Origin: Zasmidium citrigriseum
Lineage: Eukaryota > Ascomycota > Dothideomycetes > Mycosphaerellales > Mycosphaerellaceae
Direction of reading: 5' to 3'
NCBI GenBank assembly: GCA_002786025.1
Contig: NHNW01000035.1
Span: 310,001 to 374,000, forward strand
Length of the DNA: 64,000 nucleotides
Shown here: piece after piece, positions 42,891 through 53,835 of the stretch
Layout of the letters: every line of letters starts with the position of its first letter
Position numbering within the stretch: position 1 is the first letter of the stretch
The notes under the pieces: model-generated
Database searches by the model: none
What the model was told of the DNA's origin: nothing
The model's input: the letters and a program-made list of their open reading frames with translations, nothing else
Translations under genes and position numbers: made by a program

Positions 42891-44622
42891 TTACAATCTG
42901 CTGCCGTGGACGACCTTGTAGTCAACGGCGAGCTCACGGCCCTCATCGTTGATGACAAGGACACGGACGCTGCCACGGCCGTTGTTGAAGGAGTCGATGA
43001 GGCGGTTGAGCAGGTTGCTCTGGTCGAGGACAGGAAGACCCTGCTTGACATCACCAGTCTCGGTCATGGCAACAACGCGGCCATCATCGCGGATGTCGAG
43101 GACACGGTACTGCTTGAAGACAGGACCGATCATGTTCTGGACGATGACAGATGGGCTTGGGTTGCTGACGAAGGATGACTCCTCGTGGAGCTGCTTGGTG
43201 AAGAGGTCAACACCGAGGTAGCGGTGCTGGCCGGTCTGGGCGGAGGTGGTGATGCGAATGACCTGGCATGGGCGGCCCTGGAGGATGAGCAGGTCGCCGA
43301 TGCGGATGTGGTGGCATGGGATGGTGATGGTGTTGGGAGCACCCATTGGGCGGACGTAGCGCTGGCCAGAGTACTCGCGCTCGGCGGAGTAGCGTGGGGC
43401 GCTCATGGTGACTTCGCGGTCCTTGACAACGACGTCCTCTTCACGCTCGACGCTACCGTGGTGGTGGTGACGGCGGTCGTGGCTCTCGAATGGATGCAAG
43501 ATGCGGTCGGCAGCGCGGTGCAGACCGTGACGGAAGGAGTGGTAGTGGCCGTCCTCGTCGTAATATCCCATGTCAAGGCGGTGACGACGACCTTCTCTTG
43601 GTGCGTCGACGGTGCGGTCTTCGACTCTTACTTTGTCGTCGAAGCGGACGGTGTCACGCTCGGCGTAACCGTCAGCTGGGTAGTCGCGTGGGTGGGTAGA
43701 CTTGTCCTGCCAACCACGAGAAGCTCTGTACTCCTCGGTGAATGGGGTGGTGCGGTCACGGAAGTCCCGCTCGGCGATGTCGATGCGGGTGTCGAGGTCG
43801 ACTTGGGTAGCTGGGGTGTGACGGGTTGGGTACTCGCGGTCGTAGACGCGGTCCTGAACGTCGATCTGGGCGTCGGTGTACCTCTGGTAAGGCTCCCGAT
43901 AACTATGTAGGACAGGAAGTCAGTGGCGGTGATGCTTCGCAGGGAAGATGCCCCAGAGTGTGATGATGGAGGTCGACAGGGAAACAGTGGTGAGAAAAGG
44001 CGCCAGCGTTGCTGAGACGACAACACACTACCGATGCGCTAGGGCGGTAGCGTGTTTGCCAAGGGCGGTTGCTCAGGGGAGTTGTGCGTGTTGTGCCGTG
44101 CATGGCATAACGGCCAAAACACGGTGTAGGGGTGTGAATGATGTGATGATGGGGATACGAGCTGTACTCACCGGTTGCGGTCGACGTCTACCTCTACTCG
44201 AGTGTCGACGCGGTCCTGCTCTTGATGACGGCCGATGCCTTGAAAGCGGTCGTCCTCAGTGATGCGGATGTCCTCGCGCCTGTTGTCTCGGCCGCTGCGG
44301 AAGCGGTCCTCTTCGGTGATGCGGATGTCTTCGCGGTAGCGGTCGTCTCGACGGGAAGAAGGGCCGGCTTGAGAGGTGTATCGCTCACGTCGATCTTCCC
44401 GTCCAGCGCCTTCAACAGTTACACGCTCGTCAGTCTTGACTTCGGTTGTCGTCTCTTGATTCCTGTAAGTTGACGGAAAGACGCTGAACGGGACTCTGCA
44501 GGGAGGAGATGGTTAGCTGCTGCTCTGACGCGTTCGATGGATGGCGGTGGAGATGCTCACGGAACTCGGGCGTCGTAATCCAGCGTGACGAGCTCGTTAC
44601 TCGACTTGAAGGCCTTCCAAAT
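42891..44622 (-). CDS. HEX1: Woronin body major protein HEX1, with N-terminal extension
   Basis: The core is residues coded by 43571-42891: MGYYDEDGHYHSF, then the eIF5A-like double beta-barrel (TITIPCHHIRIGDLLILQGRPCQVIRITTSAQTG and following), ending in SRL, a peroxisomal targeting signal. HEX1 self-assembles into the crystalline Woronin body core that plugs septal pores after wounding; it exists only in Pezizomycotina. The frame stays open upstream of MGYY and splices to further exons: 43902-42891, 44462-44172 (269-nt intron, GTGAGT...TAG) and probably 44622-44561, giving an Arg/Asp/Glu-rich extension with a repeated REDIRITEEDRF unit. No ATG is found in phase at the 5' end, so the true start is unresolved; initiation at MGYY would give 226 residues. 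Confidence 0.9.
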
Positions 44623-45667
44623 CTACGAGATGGAAGGCAGACAAGCAGAGCTGGATGAGCGGTGCTGTGTCTGAGACGACGTGTGGTGCGTGAAAGCGGA
44701 GGAGAGCTCTCGCTGACAGCACTGCTGCTCTTGTAGGCCAATGGGCGGATGTTGGGATGCGAGAGGTGCAGGCGTGGACGAAGGCGATGCTGGAGAGGTG
44801 AAGGGGTGTGGAGGCGCGTGCGGGAGGTTTAAGCTTGCCGAGCCAGTCAACAAACAACGGCAAGCGCTAGGGCCGCTGTCCATGGCAACCACGCCCAGCG
44901 ACTCCAACCTCCACCAGCCATCAATCCATCCATATCCATCACGCAAAACATCATTCGAGCCGCGGCTGTCGCTGTGGTTTGATAGACTGTCTTTATCGTT
45001 TCCGTCGCTTCCAGCCAACTCGCAACCCATCGCCAATCACGTGTTGGTCAGTGGACAATCTCTTCAAGCTCTGAGCCAGACCAGCTCCAGCCATGCTCGA
45101 CCCATCCCTCCTTCGTCTGCCGGTCCCACCGCACCAGGTGGCCCTCGTTGATTCGCCGTCACGCCCTACTCACCGACGTCTTTGTTGCCCAAGATGCATC
45201 ACAAAATCATCCATCCTGCAGCCACGTCGGACGTCCGCTGAGGTTCGCACACGATCCTGACACGCTACTGGAGCTTGCTGGCCGGCATCGTCGCCCGTCT
45301 GCAGGGCCGCCCTGGGCCTGCAGAAAGCTCCGAGCTGAACGCGTGGAGCTCCAGCATTCACTCACATTTCGGGGTCTTGCAGGTCACCCAGCCACCAACA
45401 TTTCGTGGGACCTTGTGCTGCGTAGACGAACATCTGTATCACAGTGGCGTGGTGATGGAAGTTCAGACAAAGGTGAGGCACTTTTCTTGCCTCAATTCAC
45501 GAAGCAGATGATCTAGTGACCCCTTTACTGTTGACTCTAAGCACCTGGTCTTCGCTCTCTCTCGCTTGTCACAGTGCGAATCTCAGAACTTCTCAACTCC
45601 GTTAAAGAACCTCTCAATTCATCATTCCCATCGGCAACTTCCTGCTCATGCAGATCGCGGAAACCCT
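44623..45667. promoter_or_regulatory. HEX1 upstream region
   Basis: 1045 bases between the HEX1 5' exons and the BTB gene stop. Likely holds the HEX1 promoter and a long leader. Open frames at 45148-45516 plus and 44623-45036 minus have no credible product. Confidence 0.5.
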
Positions 45668-46441
45668 TCATGCTGTCTCCACTTGTCCACGCTGCACTGT
45701 CTCGCCCAGATCCTTCGCAAGAGCCGGAAACTCCAGAAGCAGCTCCTTGAAGCCAGTGTCGTCGCTGGTCTTGAGCATCTCTCCAAAGTTCTCATTGCAA
45801 ATGTCCCTCACAATATCCCTGAGCTCCGACAAGTCCGGCGAAGTGTCCTCGTAGATCCGTCGAACGTCTGTCACGGCGACTTTTGCGCCTTTCATGGCCC
45901 GGATACCCACAAACACCTTCACGGTCTTGACGGAATTGTCGCGCAAATTGAGTACGTCGTACTTCTTAGCGACCTTGTACAACCTGAATTCCCGTTCGAC
46001 GATATCTAAGCTCATGAGAGGACCGTCCAGAGGAAGCGGCATGCCATAGATGTGCATCAGCATTCCCTCAACAGCGTCTGGGTCATCGTCGAAGAGCCAC
46101 AGCTCGTTGGACTCGAAGTGCTGCAATCGTGTCAGTGAAGGTGCGACTTCACGTTGGAGAGACCTACCAGATGAGGGCTGGCGAACGCGGCCTGGAAGTA
46201 CCACGACCATGTGGCGAGGGTCTCCTTGTGGGCAAAGATTCGCTTGTCGGCGAAGCAGATCGTGATGTCGGATGCCTCTGGCGAGTTGTAAGATCTTTCG
46301 CAAAGTCAGCTTGACCTTTTTTCTCCTGCTTCGGTGCTCATACTTCTGAAAGTTCGTGGGCTTTCGTTCGTCGCTCCGTGGATCACACTCGATTGTGGTC
46401 GCCGGGTTCTGACCGGGTACATGCGCCTCCGTGGCCACCAT
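45668..46441 (-). CDS. BTB/POZ domain protein
   Basis: Exons 46441-46344, 46294-46168 and 46120-45668 give 225 residues. The unspliced frame is open too, but only splicing yields the BTB fold: SDITICFADKRIFAHKETLATWSWYFQAAF, then HFESNELWLFDDDPDAVEGMLMHIYG, the hallmark D...F.VH/AHK..L...S.YF..A.....E....L.DDDP..FE..L..IYG pattern of ascomycete BTB proteins. A helical C-terminus (DIVEREFRLYKVAKKYDVLNL) follows. Members usually dimerise and may serve as CUL3 adaptors. The target is unknown. Confidence 0.85.
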   Translation of the reverse strand: MVATEAHVPGQNPATTIECDPRSDERKPTNFQKYEHRSRRKKVKLTLRKILQLARGIRHHDLLRRQANLCPQGDPRHMVVVLPGRVRQPSSGRSLQREVAPSLTRLQHFESNELWLFDDDPDAVEGMLMHIYGMPLPLDGPLMSLDIVEREFRLYKVAKKYDVLNLRDNSVKTVKVFVGIRAMKGAKVAVTDVRRIYEDTSPDLSELRDIVRDICNENFGEMLKTSDDTGFKELLLEFPALAKDLGETVQRGQVETA

Positions 46442-47191
46442 GCTTACGTCGAATGGTGTGTGAGGAAGAGGTGTGATGCCGACGATGACGAGAAGGCGAG
46501 AAAGCGAGGGCGTTTGTTGCTGCTGAGTATGGAAGGCGCGACGTCAAACGCCAGGGGGTGTTTCAATCGGGAAGGAGCTACAGCAATGAAGGAAAGAGCA
46601 AGCTCTATTTGAGTACGGTTTACCATTGTTGCTCGATCTTCAAATTGAAGGAGTGAGACATCAACGAAACATTCAAAACACTTGTCTGAGATTGCAATTC
46701 CATTTGGGTATCAAAAAGCACAAAGTAAGACACGGCGTCCTGAGCCCCAGATCAAACACTCCAAGACCAGCAAAGAGTCCGAAAGTGAAGACGTTGACGC
46801 CTCGCCTTCTTGCCTGGGGCCCTTAAATCAAGTCGCTTTCTCCATCCCTCGCTTTGTCGCAAAAGCAACAAACCGGATCGCAGTGGCGTAGTCGCAGGTC
46901 ATCGCAGAGAGAACAGCAAGGAAGACTGTTGCTCTTTCGTGCGGGTCATTGGTGACGTTGCCTTTTATGTCCTGCGCCGGCTCGCTCTTGCTGGGGTTGC
47001 CGGGCCCTAATTCGTCGCTCGTCGTAGCGTAGGTCGTTCTAATATACAGCCGTGGGAAAAGTGTAGCGGTATCCGCAAGAAGAAGTAGTGGAAGTCGGTG
47101 ATGGTTTGCTAACGCTACTGTCAGTCAGTACGCTCATTCTATGCGCCAAGCACATTGCCTTTACGTACCGAATTGCAGACTCGACGGGAGT
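46442..47191. other. intergenic, BTB gene upstream region
   Basis: 750 bases; no supported gene on either strand. Confidence 0.5.
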
Positions 47192-47746
47192 TCAATCGCT
47201 GCTCCGAATCATGATGAGCATCTGCTCAAGGAGTTGGCGAAGCTTCTTCGCCTTTGCCTCGTCATGCTGCTCGTAGGCGTCGCAGAAGAGGTCGTTGTAC
47301 TCCTTATGGACCTTGGCAAGGAGAGGAGCGACCTCGTTCCGGAGTTCTTGGTGGGCAGGGGACTCAGTTGGGAGGGCATCGGAGTTGGAGCGCTTAGGCG
47401 AATTCGCCTCGAGCTGCTTGACGTAATCCATAACGTCTTCGAAGTTCTTCTTGGTGGACTCAGTGTCCATTTCGAGAAGAGCAGAGGCCGGAAGGAGGTC
47501 GGAAGGCTGAAGAGGTGGCGTGGTCGGAGAGTGTTCTGCGGAGAACGAGTTGGCGTGGAGCGATGTCCGTTGAAGGTCGGAAGCGTTGACGGATTGGTAT
47601 TGGTGATCAATCTCGAGTTGGTGGTCCTCAAACGGGTTCTTCTCCGTGTTGTAAGAAGAGAAAGAAGTATAGAAAAAAGCCGAAGAGTTATACCTCCAGA
47701 TTTCACCTTCAGAACCAACAGAGCACAAGATCCCGCAGTATCCCAT
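47192..47746 (-). CDS. hypothetical helical protein
   Basis: Open frame of 184 residues from the ATG at 47746 (MGYCGILCSVG). The C-terminal half is convincing: SALLEMDTESTKKNFEDVMDYVKQLEANSPKR and HQELRNEVAPLLAKVHKEYNDLFCDAYEQHDEAKAKKLRQLLEQM-type helices, suggesting a coiled-coil or helical bundle. The first ~30 residues are Ser/Tyr/Phe-rich and may contain an intron (a GTATAA donor at about 47687), so the 5' end is uncertain. Family not recognised. Confidence 0.5.
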   Translation of the reverse strand: MGYCGILCSVGSEGEIWRYNSSAFFYTSFSSYNTEKNPFEDHQLEIDHQYQSVNASDLQRTSLHANSFSAEHSPTTPPLQPSDLLPASALLEMDTESTKKNFEDVMDYVKQLEANSPKRSNSDALPTESPAHQELRNEVAPLLAKVHKEYNDLFCDAYEQHDEAKAKKLRQLLEQMLIMIRSSD

Positions 47747-49075
47747 GCTCTTGTATTCACGAAAGACTCGCTTCAAATGCACACATATGCTTTCAGAAGC
47801 CAAGCTTTGCCCACGGGAATCCTCAAAGAATCACGAAGTTGGCAAATGCAATCACAAGCGTTCAGGAATTGTCTCTTCATAAGGAAGAACAAAGAGGCTC
47901 CTGAAGATTGTTTAGGTGTCTGCAGATGTTAGCAGATGCTTTCAGAAGGCAAACCTACCGAGCAGGTGAATCTCCAAAGTCTTGGCATTTAGCAAGAGCA
48001 GAGATCAAAACTCGGGTCGACCTCGCCTGCAGAGTTTCTCGATCCACCAGAGGCAGCTCCAGGAGGACGCCTCGTACGCCTGGACGGAGAGGAGCGCCGC
48101 ATGTTCTGCTGCGTGGCGGTGATGCCATGCGTCTTCGCAGGCTCGTCCGAGTCAAGGCTTGTAGTTGCAGACTAGGACCACGCGTGAACGAGTGAGGGTG
48201 TTCTAGCGATGCTGGAAGATAGAGGTGAGAACTGTTGCAACGCTTGACCAGTTCAATGCACAAGGCAAGGGGAGACTCGCACTTCTCCGCGGTCTGGACG
48301 CAGGTGTAGTTGAGGACCTCAACGACGGTAAGGTAGAGTCTGCGTCCAGGGCTGGCAATCCTTTGAAGACTTGCTTCAAGCCGGACGTCCATTTTCTTTG
48401 CTCCTGGTGTGTAGGCGCGATCTTCGTCCAGAAGTGCAGACTGCAGTATCCTGATGACAGTGAAGTATCTCAAGGCCCGGTAGTAAGACTGAAAGCGATC
48501 GTGATGGTCCCTTCGATCTTGATAAGCAGCGCTGTTAGAGTTCGTCACTTGCTCCAGAAGTGGCTGCCAAAGGACAAGTCGCTGGAAGCCATACATGTGC
48601 TTCAATGAAACCACTTCACTCCCAGCAAGGATGAAGCGATGATTCAAGTGAGCTCATATCCGACCTCAGAAGATCTGTGGACATGTTACTCGTCGAATGA
48701 GATCGGACAAATGGGAGTACGCATCCAAAACCATGAATAGTGTCACTGTCGAGCTGAGACCAAATGATGTGGCCGCGGATCATTCGTGAGACAAAAGACT
48801 GTTGGTTCCTTCAATTCAAACTTGATGTCGGCGACGGAGGGCGTTTCCTTGCCTCAGGGGTCGTTGCAAGCTTCGCCCAGGAACATTGTGCTTTCCAGAC
48901 TTCTTGGTCCGGTCGACGGCGACTTCCTATCAAATGTGAGCGAGCCAATGTTGATCGGGCCGGCTAGTAAGAGAAAGAGCAACATCGGCACGTGCAAATC
49001 GTCCTTACCACGTCCCAATCCCGATCTCTTCAACTCAATCGGACCCAAGCCGACAGACAACCAATCTCACCAAAG
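47747..49075. other. 1.3-kb intergenic region
   Basis: Between a minus gene start and the GNAT-like plus gene. A long minus open stretch at 47955-48596 reads like non-coding shadow. TTTCAGAAGC/TTTCAGAAGGC recurs near 47790 and 47940 in a short imperfect direct repeat. Nothing else seen. Confidence 0.45.
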
Positions 49076-49762
49076 ATGAAACGGCAAGAGACACACTCAC
49101 TTACCCGAACCGATACGGTCCTCAAATCAACCCCCAAGTCGCAATCGCAACCACCGCCATCCACACCAGCGCCACCCACCGACGACAATATCACCATTAC
49201 CCTCCACCATCTCCCTTGCCGCGACACCCTCTGCTCAACCCACCACCCACACATCAAAGCCCACTTAGCAAACATCCACCACCCATCCAGCACCACTCCA
49301 ATCGGCAACATAGCCCTCTACCTCTTCCACACTCTCCCCATGAGGACCCTTTCCCCAAACCGCATGTGGGAAGAATCCCAAATCTTCGACACCCACCACC
49401 CCGGCGCCAAACTCGACAAGATCGAAAACTTCCTCGCCAACGAGTCCTTCTCCCCCTTATCCCAAGAACACATCGATAACGCGGAAGTGGTGGTATTTAT
49501 CGATCAGGTGTGGTTGGATCCCAAATTCCGGGGTCGGGGGAGGGGGTTAGATGCGGTGAGGGAGACGGTGAGGATGTTGCAGGTGCCGAATAAGGGGATT
49601 GTGATGTTGCAGGCGGGGGATGTGCGTGGTGGATTGGAGGCGAGTGCGCATGATGCAGGGGAGAAGTTGACCGCGCATTGGAGGAGATTGGGGTTTGAGG
49701 CTTGGAGTGAGAGTGATGAGTCGTGGTTGTTGGTTTGGTTGGAGGATGTTTATCGGGTGTAG
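49076..49762 (+). CDS. GNAT-like acetyltransferase domain protein
   Basis: Single exon, 228 residues from the ATG at 49076; the frame is open for 28 codons upstream. After a Ser/Thr/Pro-rich head, the chain shows strand-helix features of a GNAT fold: EVVVFIDQVWLDPKFRGRGRGLDAVRETVRML, with RGRGxG-like acetyl-CoA loop and following helix, then KGIVMLQAGDV and the closing KLTAHWRRLGFEAW...SWLLVWLEDV. GNAT enzymes move an acetyl group from acetyl-CoA to amines. Substrate unknown. The codon thirds switch abruptly from C to G near 49480. Confidence 0.65.
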   Translation: MKRQETHSLTRTDTVLKSTPKSQSQPPPSTPAPPTDDNITITLHHLPCRDTLCSTHHPHIKAHLANIHHPSSTTPIGNIALYLFHTLPMRTLSPNRMWEESQIFDTHHPGAKLDKIENFLANESFSPLSQEHIDNAEVVVFIDQVWLDPKFRGRGRGLDAVRETVRMLQVPNKGIVMLQAGDVRGGLEASAHDAGEKLTAHWRRLGFEAWSESDESWLLVWLEDVYRV

Positions 49763-50526
49763 TCGAGGTTCGGTGGGATAGTTGGAGGATATGAGGTCTT
49801 CTGAGTTGGATAGACTGTCGATTCGATATTGGTGTGTCTGCCATCGCCGGTCGTGCTGTTTCATTGTCGCTCTATCGACGTCGACGGGCCGGCGAAGAGA
49901 ACGAGCCAGATGAAGTTGAGCAGGCCACTATAAACGTCTTCAGCCCTTGAAACACATGCCTAGTTTCAATAAGGCATCCAAGGCACTCAAACCTAGCGCC
50001 ATCCTTCGCCGAAAGTATAACCCGCAAGCACAACCTATTCCGGCAAGCTCATTCTTTCTTGCCGCCAAGGGCGAGTTTTAGCGTGGTCGACCTACATATT
50101 CTTGTCCTTTCAGAAACCCTACTAGGTTGATGTAATTGCTGAAGGCGTGGACTTCCCATTGGTATGCTCTTGATGTTCGCGTTGGAGTTGTATGTCAAGC
50201 AACTTCAAAGACTCGAGGTGTTGAGAGCCCATTGGCACGCAAGCGACGACGATCGCTTTCCCCTCGAAATTCTTTGGGGCTGAAAAGCGCACACAAGGCT
50301 GAGGAAGCAGGCCAAGAAGCTAGTATGCGGTACTTCGGTCGGATCCTTCAGCATGTGTCCAAGCGTAGGGTCCTGTGTGGCAGCCTCAAGGCGTCCCGAT
50401 GCATGTAACCCGCAGATCCCGAGGGTTTTGATAAAGGTGCTCGCATGCCCTTCCTTGTCTTCGACCTTTCAAGCCTTGAGATCCGGGTGTTGACTCTAAA
50501 CTTCTGGTGTTTCTCGGTTGGCTACG
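49763..50526. other. intergenic, upstream of MFS gene
   Basis: 764 bases; no supported gene. An open stretch 50136-50408 has no good start context or product. Confidence 0.5.
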
Positions 50527-52048
50527 ATGGACGAGAATAGCGAAACCAAAGGCAGCGTGCCAGGCTCGATTGACAACCCGAAGGATGCCACATCAGGACC
50601 GGTGGAGGCTCAACGCTCACCAGAGGAAAATGGGCCCAATCAGCCTTGCAAAGAGGCACCCCCGAAACCAGCAGGCCCTTTCATGCCACCCGGGCCTGTC
50701 GACGGCGGACTCGTGTGCTGGCTCCAGATCATCGGATCATTCGCCATGTGGGCCAACTCCTGGGGCATGGTCAACACATTTGGTGTCTTCCAGACCTACT
50801 ACGAGATCAGCAACCTATCTGGCAAATCTCCAAGCCAAATCTCATGGATTGGAAGCTTGCAGGCGTTCCTGTTGGTGTTCGTCGGCGCGTTGAGCGGGCC
50901 ACTATTTGATGCTGGGTACTTCCAGGCTTTGAACTTGGTGGGGAATTTCCTGGTTGTGTTTGGGTTGATGATGACGAGGTAAGAGCGGAGGCCTCTGTGC
51001 CGGAAACGATGTTGACAATGATCCAGCATCTGCAATGAGTACTGGCAAGCAATTCTGGCTCAAGGACTCACGGTCGGTCTCGGATGCGGTCTCCTGTTCG
51101 TTCCCGCGACGGGCATCGTTCCTCAATACTGGGTCAAGAAAAGGGCGTTCGCTTCGTCCATTGCCGGTGTTGGCAGTGGCTTTGGTAAGAGATCGAAACA
51201 ACATGCGAGGAAGATGGCCGCTGATGGTTCTCAGGCGGCTTGATCTTTCCCATCGTCTTCCGGGAATTGCAGCCCAAGGTCGGGTTTGGATGGGCGGTCC
51301 GAGTGATCGGCTTCCTGTCGCTCTTTCTCGGTATCGTAGCGAATGTCTTGCTGAGGAACAAGACGCCGCCTGGCAAGGGAAGGAAACTCATCGATCCTGA
51401 GTTCTTCAAGAATGTGCCTCTGGTTTTCTATTGCGTTGGCATCTTTTGGGCCTTCATGGGATTGTGAGTGGCTCTTCTTCAACCACTAGAACATGCCATT
51501 GCTGATTCATGACCACCATCAGATACATCCCGGTGTACTACATCGGCACCTACGCCCTCGAGCACCAGATCACCGGCGAGACACTTGCTTTCTACCTGGT
51601 AGCCATCATGCAAGCCGGAAGCATAGTCGGTCGAATCGGACCCAGCTTCGTAGCGGACAAGATTGGTCCAGCGAACGTTCTGATACCCGCAATGCTGGCA
51701 AACGGAATCCTCGCTCTCTGTTGGATCGGCATCAAGAACAAGGCAGGGCTGATCGTCTTCGCCATCCTCTACGGCTGTTTCTTTGGAGTAGTCCTGGGAC
51801 TAGCTGCGCCTGCGTTCATGACCTTCATGAAGGGCGACTTGAGAAAGTACGGCACTTTCGCCGGGATGGGGTTCATCATCGCGGCTCCGGGTGCCTTGGT
51901 GGGCAATCCAATATCAGGAGCCATCTTGAGAGGAGGCGGAGGGTTCGTTGGTGTCCAGGCATTTGCAGGCTGTATATTGCTCTTGTCTGGTTTCTTTTGG
52001 ATCACCGGAAGAGTGTTGGCCGTCGGCTGGGGAGTCCAAAGGATATGA
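50527..52048 (+). CDS. MFS transporter, monocarboxylate (MCT)-like
   Basis: Exons 50527-50978, 51027-51184, 51235-51463 and 51523-52048 give 454 residues, all junctions in frame. A ~60-residue cytosolic head rich in Pro/Glu precedes DGGLVCWLQIIGSFAMWANSWGMVNTFGVFQTYY, the family's first membrane span, then GKSPSQISWIGSLQAFLLVFVG. Exon 2 brings GLGCGLLFVPATGIVPQYWVKKRAFASSIAGVGSGFG, the MCT signature between spans 4 and 5. Twelve hydrophobic spans are expected. Fungal members move monocarboxylates, riboflavin or pathway products across the plasma membrane. Cargo cannot be told here; no biosynthetic cluster is adjacent. Confidence 0.9.
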
Positions 52049-52666
52049 GGTGGTATCGGCCTTTGAAAGATTGATCGCAGTCAATCTCCTAGTAGTGAGC
52101 CAAGACCAACATCAAGAGGTCTAGAATGGACGCTATCATCAGTAGTCAGATGAATCTTCATCCTTTGCAGGTCACGATGGAGTTGGTGATATTGAGCCGC
52201 ATCATTAAGCCGTGAAAAGGTCGGAGAAACTCGGAAGTGGACCGGGGTGGGTCGGATGAATGCCCCGCGAACTGCCCCTCCACAGCGCGTCACTGGGTGG
52301 TCTCGCAAACGTTTTGATAATGAGCCGTGAGGCATTGGCAGCATGGGCGATTGCCGCGGCATTTGAGAGCGAGGGAGCAGGCAGACAGGATGCAGCATAG
52401 TAATAGCCTTCTTCCGCCGACCAGGGAGCATCTTTTCTCTTTTCTCTCTCCCCTCGTCCTCGCGTGCTTTGAGTTGTCAGCAGATCGAATCTGTACCGCC
52501 GTATTGCCTGCTACTCCACCTCTGATATCATTCTGAGCTTTGTGGCCGATCAGCTGCTCCATACTTTCCTCATATTTTGCCTGCCTGTTCCTGTCCAGAA
52601 TTCACTTTGTGCGACTCTCACACTCGAAAGCTTTCACCCAAAGAAATCACCAAATCCGACACGAAA
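52049..52666. promoter_or_regulatory. FBP1 upstream region
   Basis: 618 bases between the MFS stop and the FBP1 start, both plus. Contains the FBP1 leader, C/T-rich near 52440 (TTTTCTCTCTCCCCTCGTCC). No gene seen. Confidence 0.5.
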
Positions 52667-53835
52667 ATGGCATACAACGGCGAAGGCGGCGCAGTCGGCA
52701 AGGAGACTATCAACACTGAGATTGTCACGCTCTCGCGATACCTCAGTGAAGAGCAAGCGAAACACCCAGAAGCCACTGGTGATTTCACGTGAGTATGAAA
52801 TTGCTGGCGATGTGATCTTTCCGCTGACATCCAGCAAGTCTCCTCTGCCACGCCCTGCAGTTCTCTTTCAAGTCGATAGCGTACTACATCCGACGAGCCT
52901 CGCTTATCAACCTTTCCGGCCTGGCAGGATCCTCAAACACCACCGGAGATGACCAGAAAAAGCTCGATGTGATTGGCAACGACCTGTTCATCGCGGCCAT
53001 GCGGTCGTGCGGCCGGGTGAAGGTGCTGGTGTCTGAGGAGAACGAGGAGGCCATTGTCTTCGATCACCCAGACGCTCGATACGCAGTAGCATGCGATCCA
53101 ATTGATGGCAGCAGTAACTTGGATGCTGGTGTTTCTGTCGGTACCATCTTCGGTATCTACAGGTTAGAGGAGGGTGCGAAGGGTACCAAGGAGGATCTCC
53201 TTCGTCCGGGAACCGATCTCGTCGCGGCTGGATTCACCATGTATGGTGCTTCGGCACAGCTGGTGTTGACCATGAAGGGAGGCGATGTCAATGGCTTCAC
53301 CATGGACAATGCACTGGGCGAGTTCATTCTCACCCACCCCAAGATGGCGATGCCCAAGAAGCGCGCCATCTACAGCTGCAACGAGGGTAATAGCAAATAC
53401 TGGGAGGAGCCAGTGAAGGAGTGGTGTGAGAGTCTGAAGCAGGCTGAGAAGCCATACTCTGCTCGATACATCGGATCCATGGTCGCCGATGCGTACCGGA
53501 CGCTGCTGTACGGCGGTATTTTTGCATATCCCGCCGACAAGAAGTCGCCAAAGGGCAAGCTGCGGATCCTGTACGAATGCGGTCCGATGGCCATGGTCTT
53601 TGAGAATGGTAAGCTAAATCGTCTCCTGAAGTTGTTTTTGAAATGCGTTATCCCACCAATGGGCGGATTGCTAATACGAGGTCCAGCTGGCGGTCAGGCG
53701 GTCGACAGCAAGATGCGGCGCATGGTGACGGTGGTGCCCGAACACATTCACGACCGAAGCGGTATCTTCCTGGGCAGTTACGACGAGGTGCAGAAGGTTA
53801 TCGATATCCACAAGAAGCATGGGATAACGGCGTAG
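52667..53835 (+). CDS. FBP1: fructose-1,6-bisphosphatase
   Basis: Exons 52667-52788, 52839-53608 and 53687-53835 give 346 residues, normal for the enzyme. It removes the C1 phosphate of fructose-1,6-bisphosphate in gluconeogenesis, in the cytosol, and is usually glucose-repressed. Seen: substrate-entry LTRYLSEEQ-like LSRYLSEEQAKHPEATGDFT, VLVSEENEEAI and the metal site DPIDGSSNLD, the 6-phosphate loop GSMVADAYRTLLYGG and C-terminal AGGQAVDSKMRRM. Intron 2 is 78 nt and in frame, so read-through would insert 26 residues (GKLNRLLK...) in the conserved ECGPMAMVFEN|AGGQA; the spliced form matches the family. Confidence 0.97.

Noticed and set aside
43185..43910. 241-codon plus-strand open frame, valine-rich
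   Set aside because: Antisense of the HEX1 coding sequence; its Val/Asp pattern is the mirror of HEX1 codons.
44623..45036. minus-strand open frame upstream of HEX1 with an ATG at 44882
   Set aside because: Considered as the missing HEX1 start, but it has no donor in the right phase to join the extension exons.
45148..45516. plus-strand open frame of 122 codons
   Set aside because: Lies in the HEX1/BTB spacer with no recognisable product or splice support.
47955..48596. minus-strand open frame of about 213 codons
   Set aside because: No recognisable domain, ordinary base composition, no splice support, and no ATG at its upstream end.
49763..52048. possible secondary-metabolite cluster around the MFS transporter
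   Set aside because: Neighbours are a GNAT-like gene and FBP1; no synthase, P450 or cluster regulator is adjacent.
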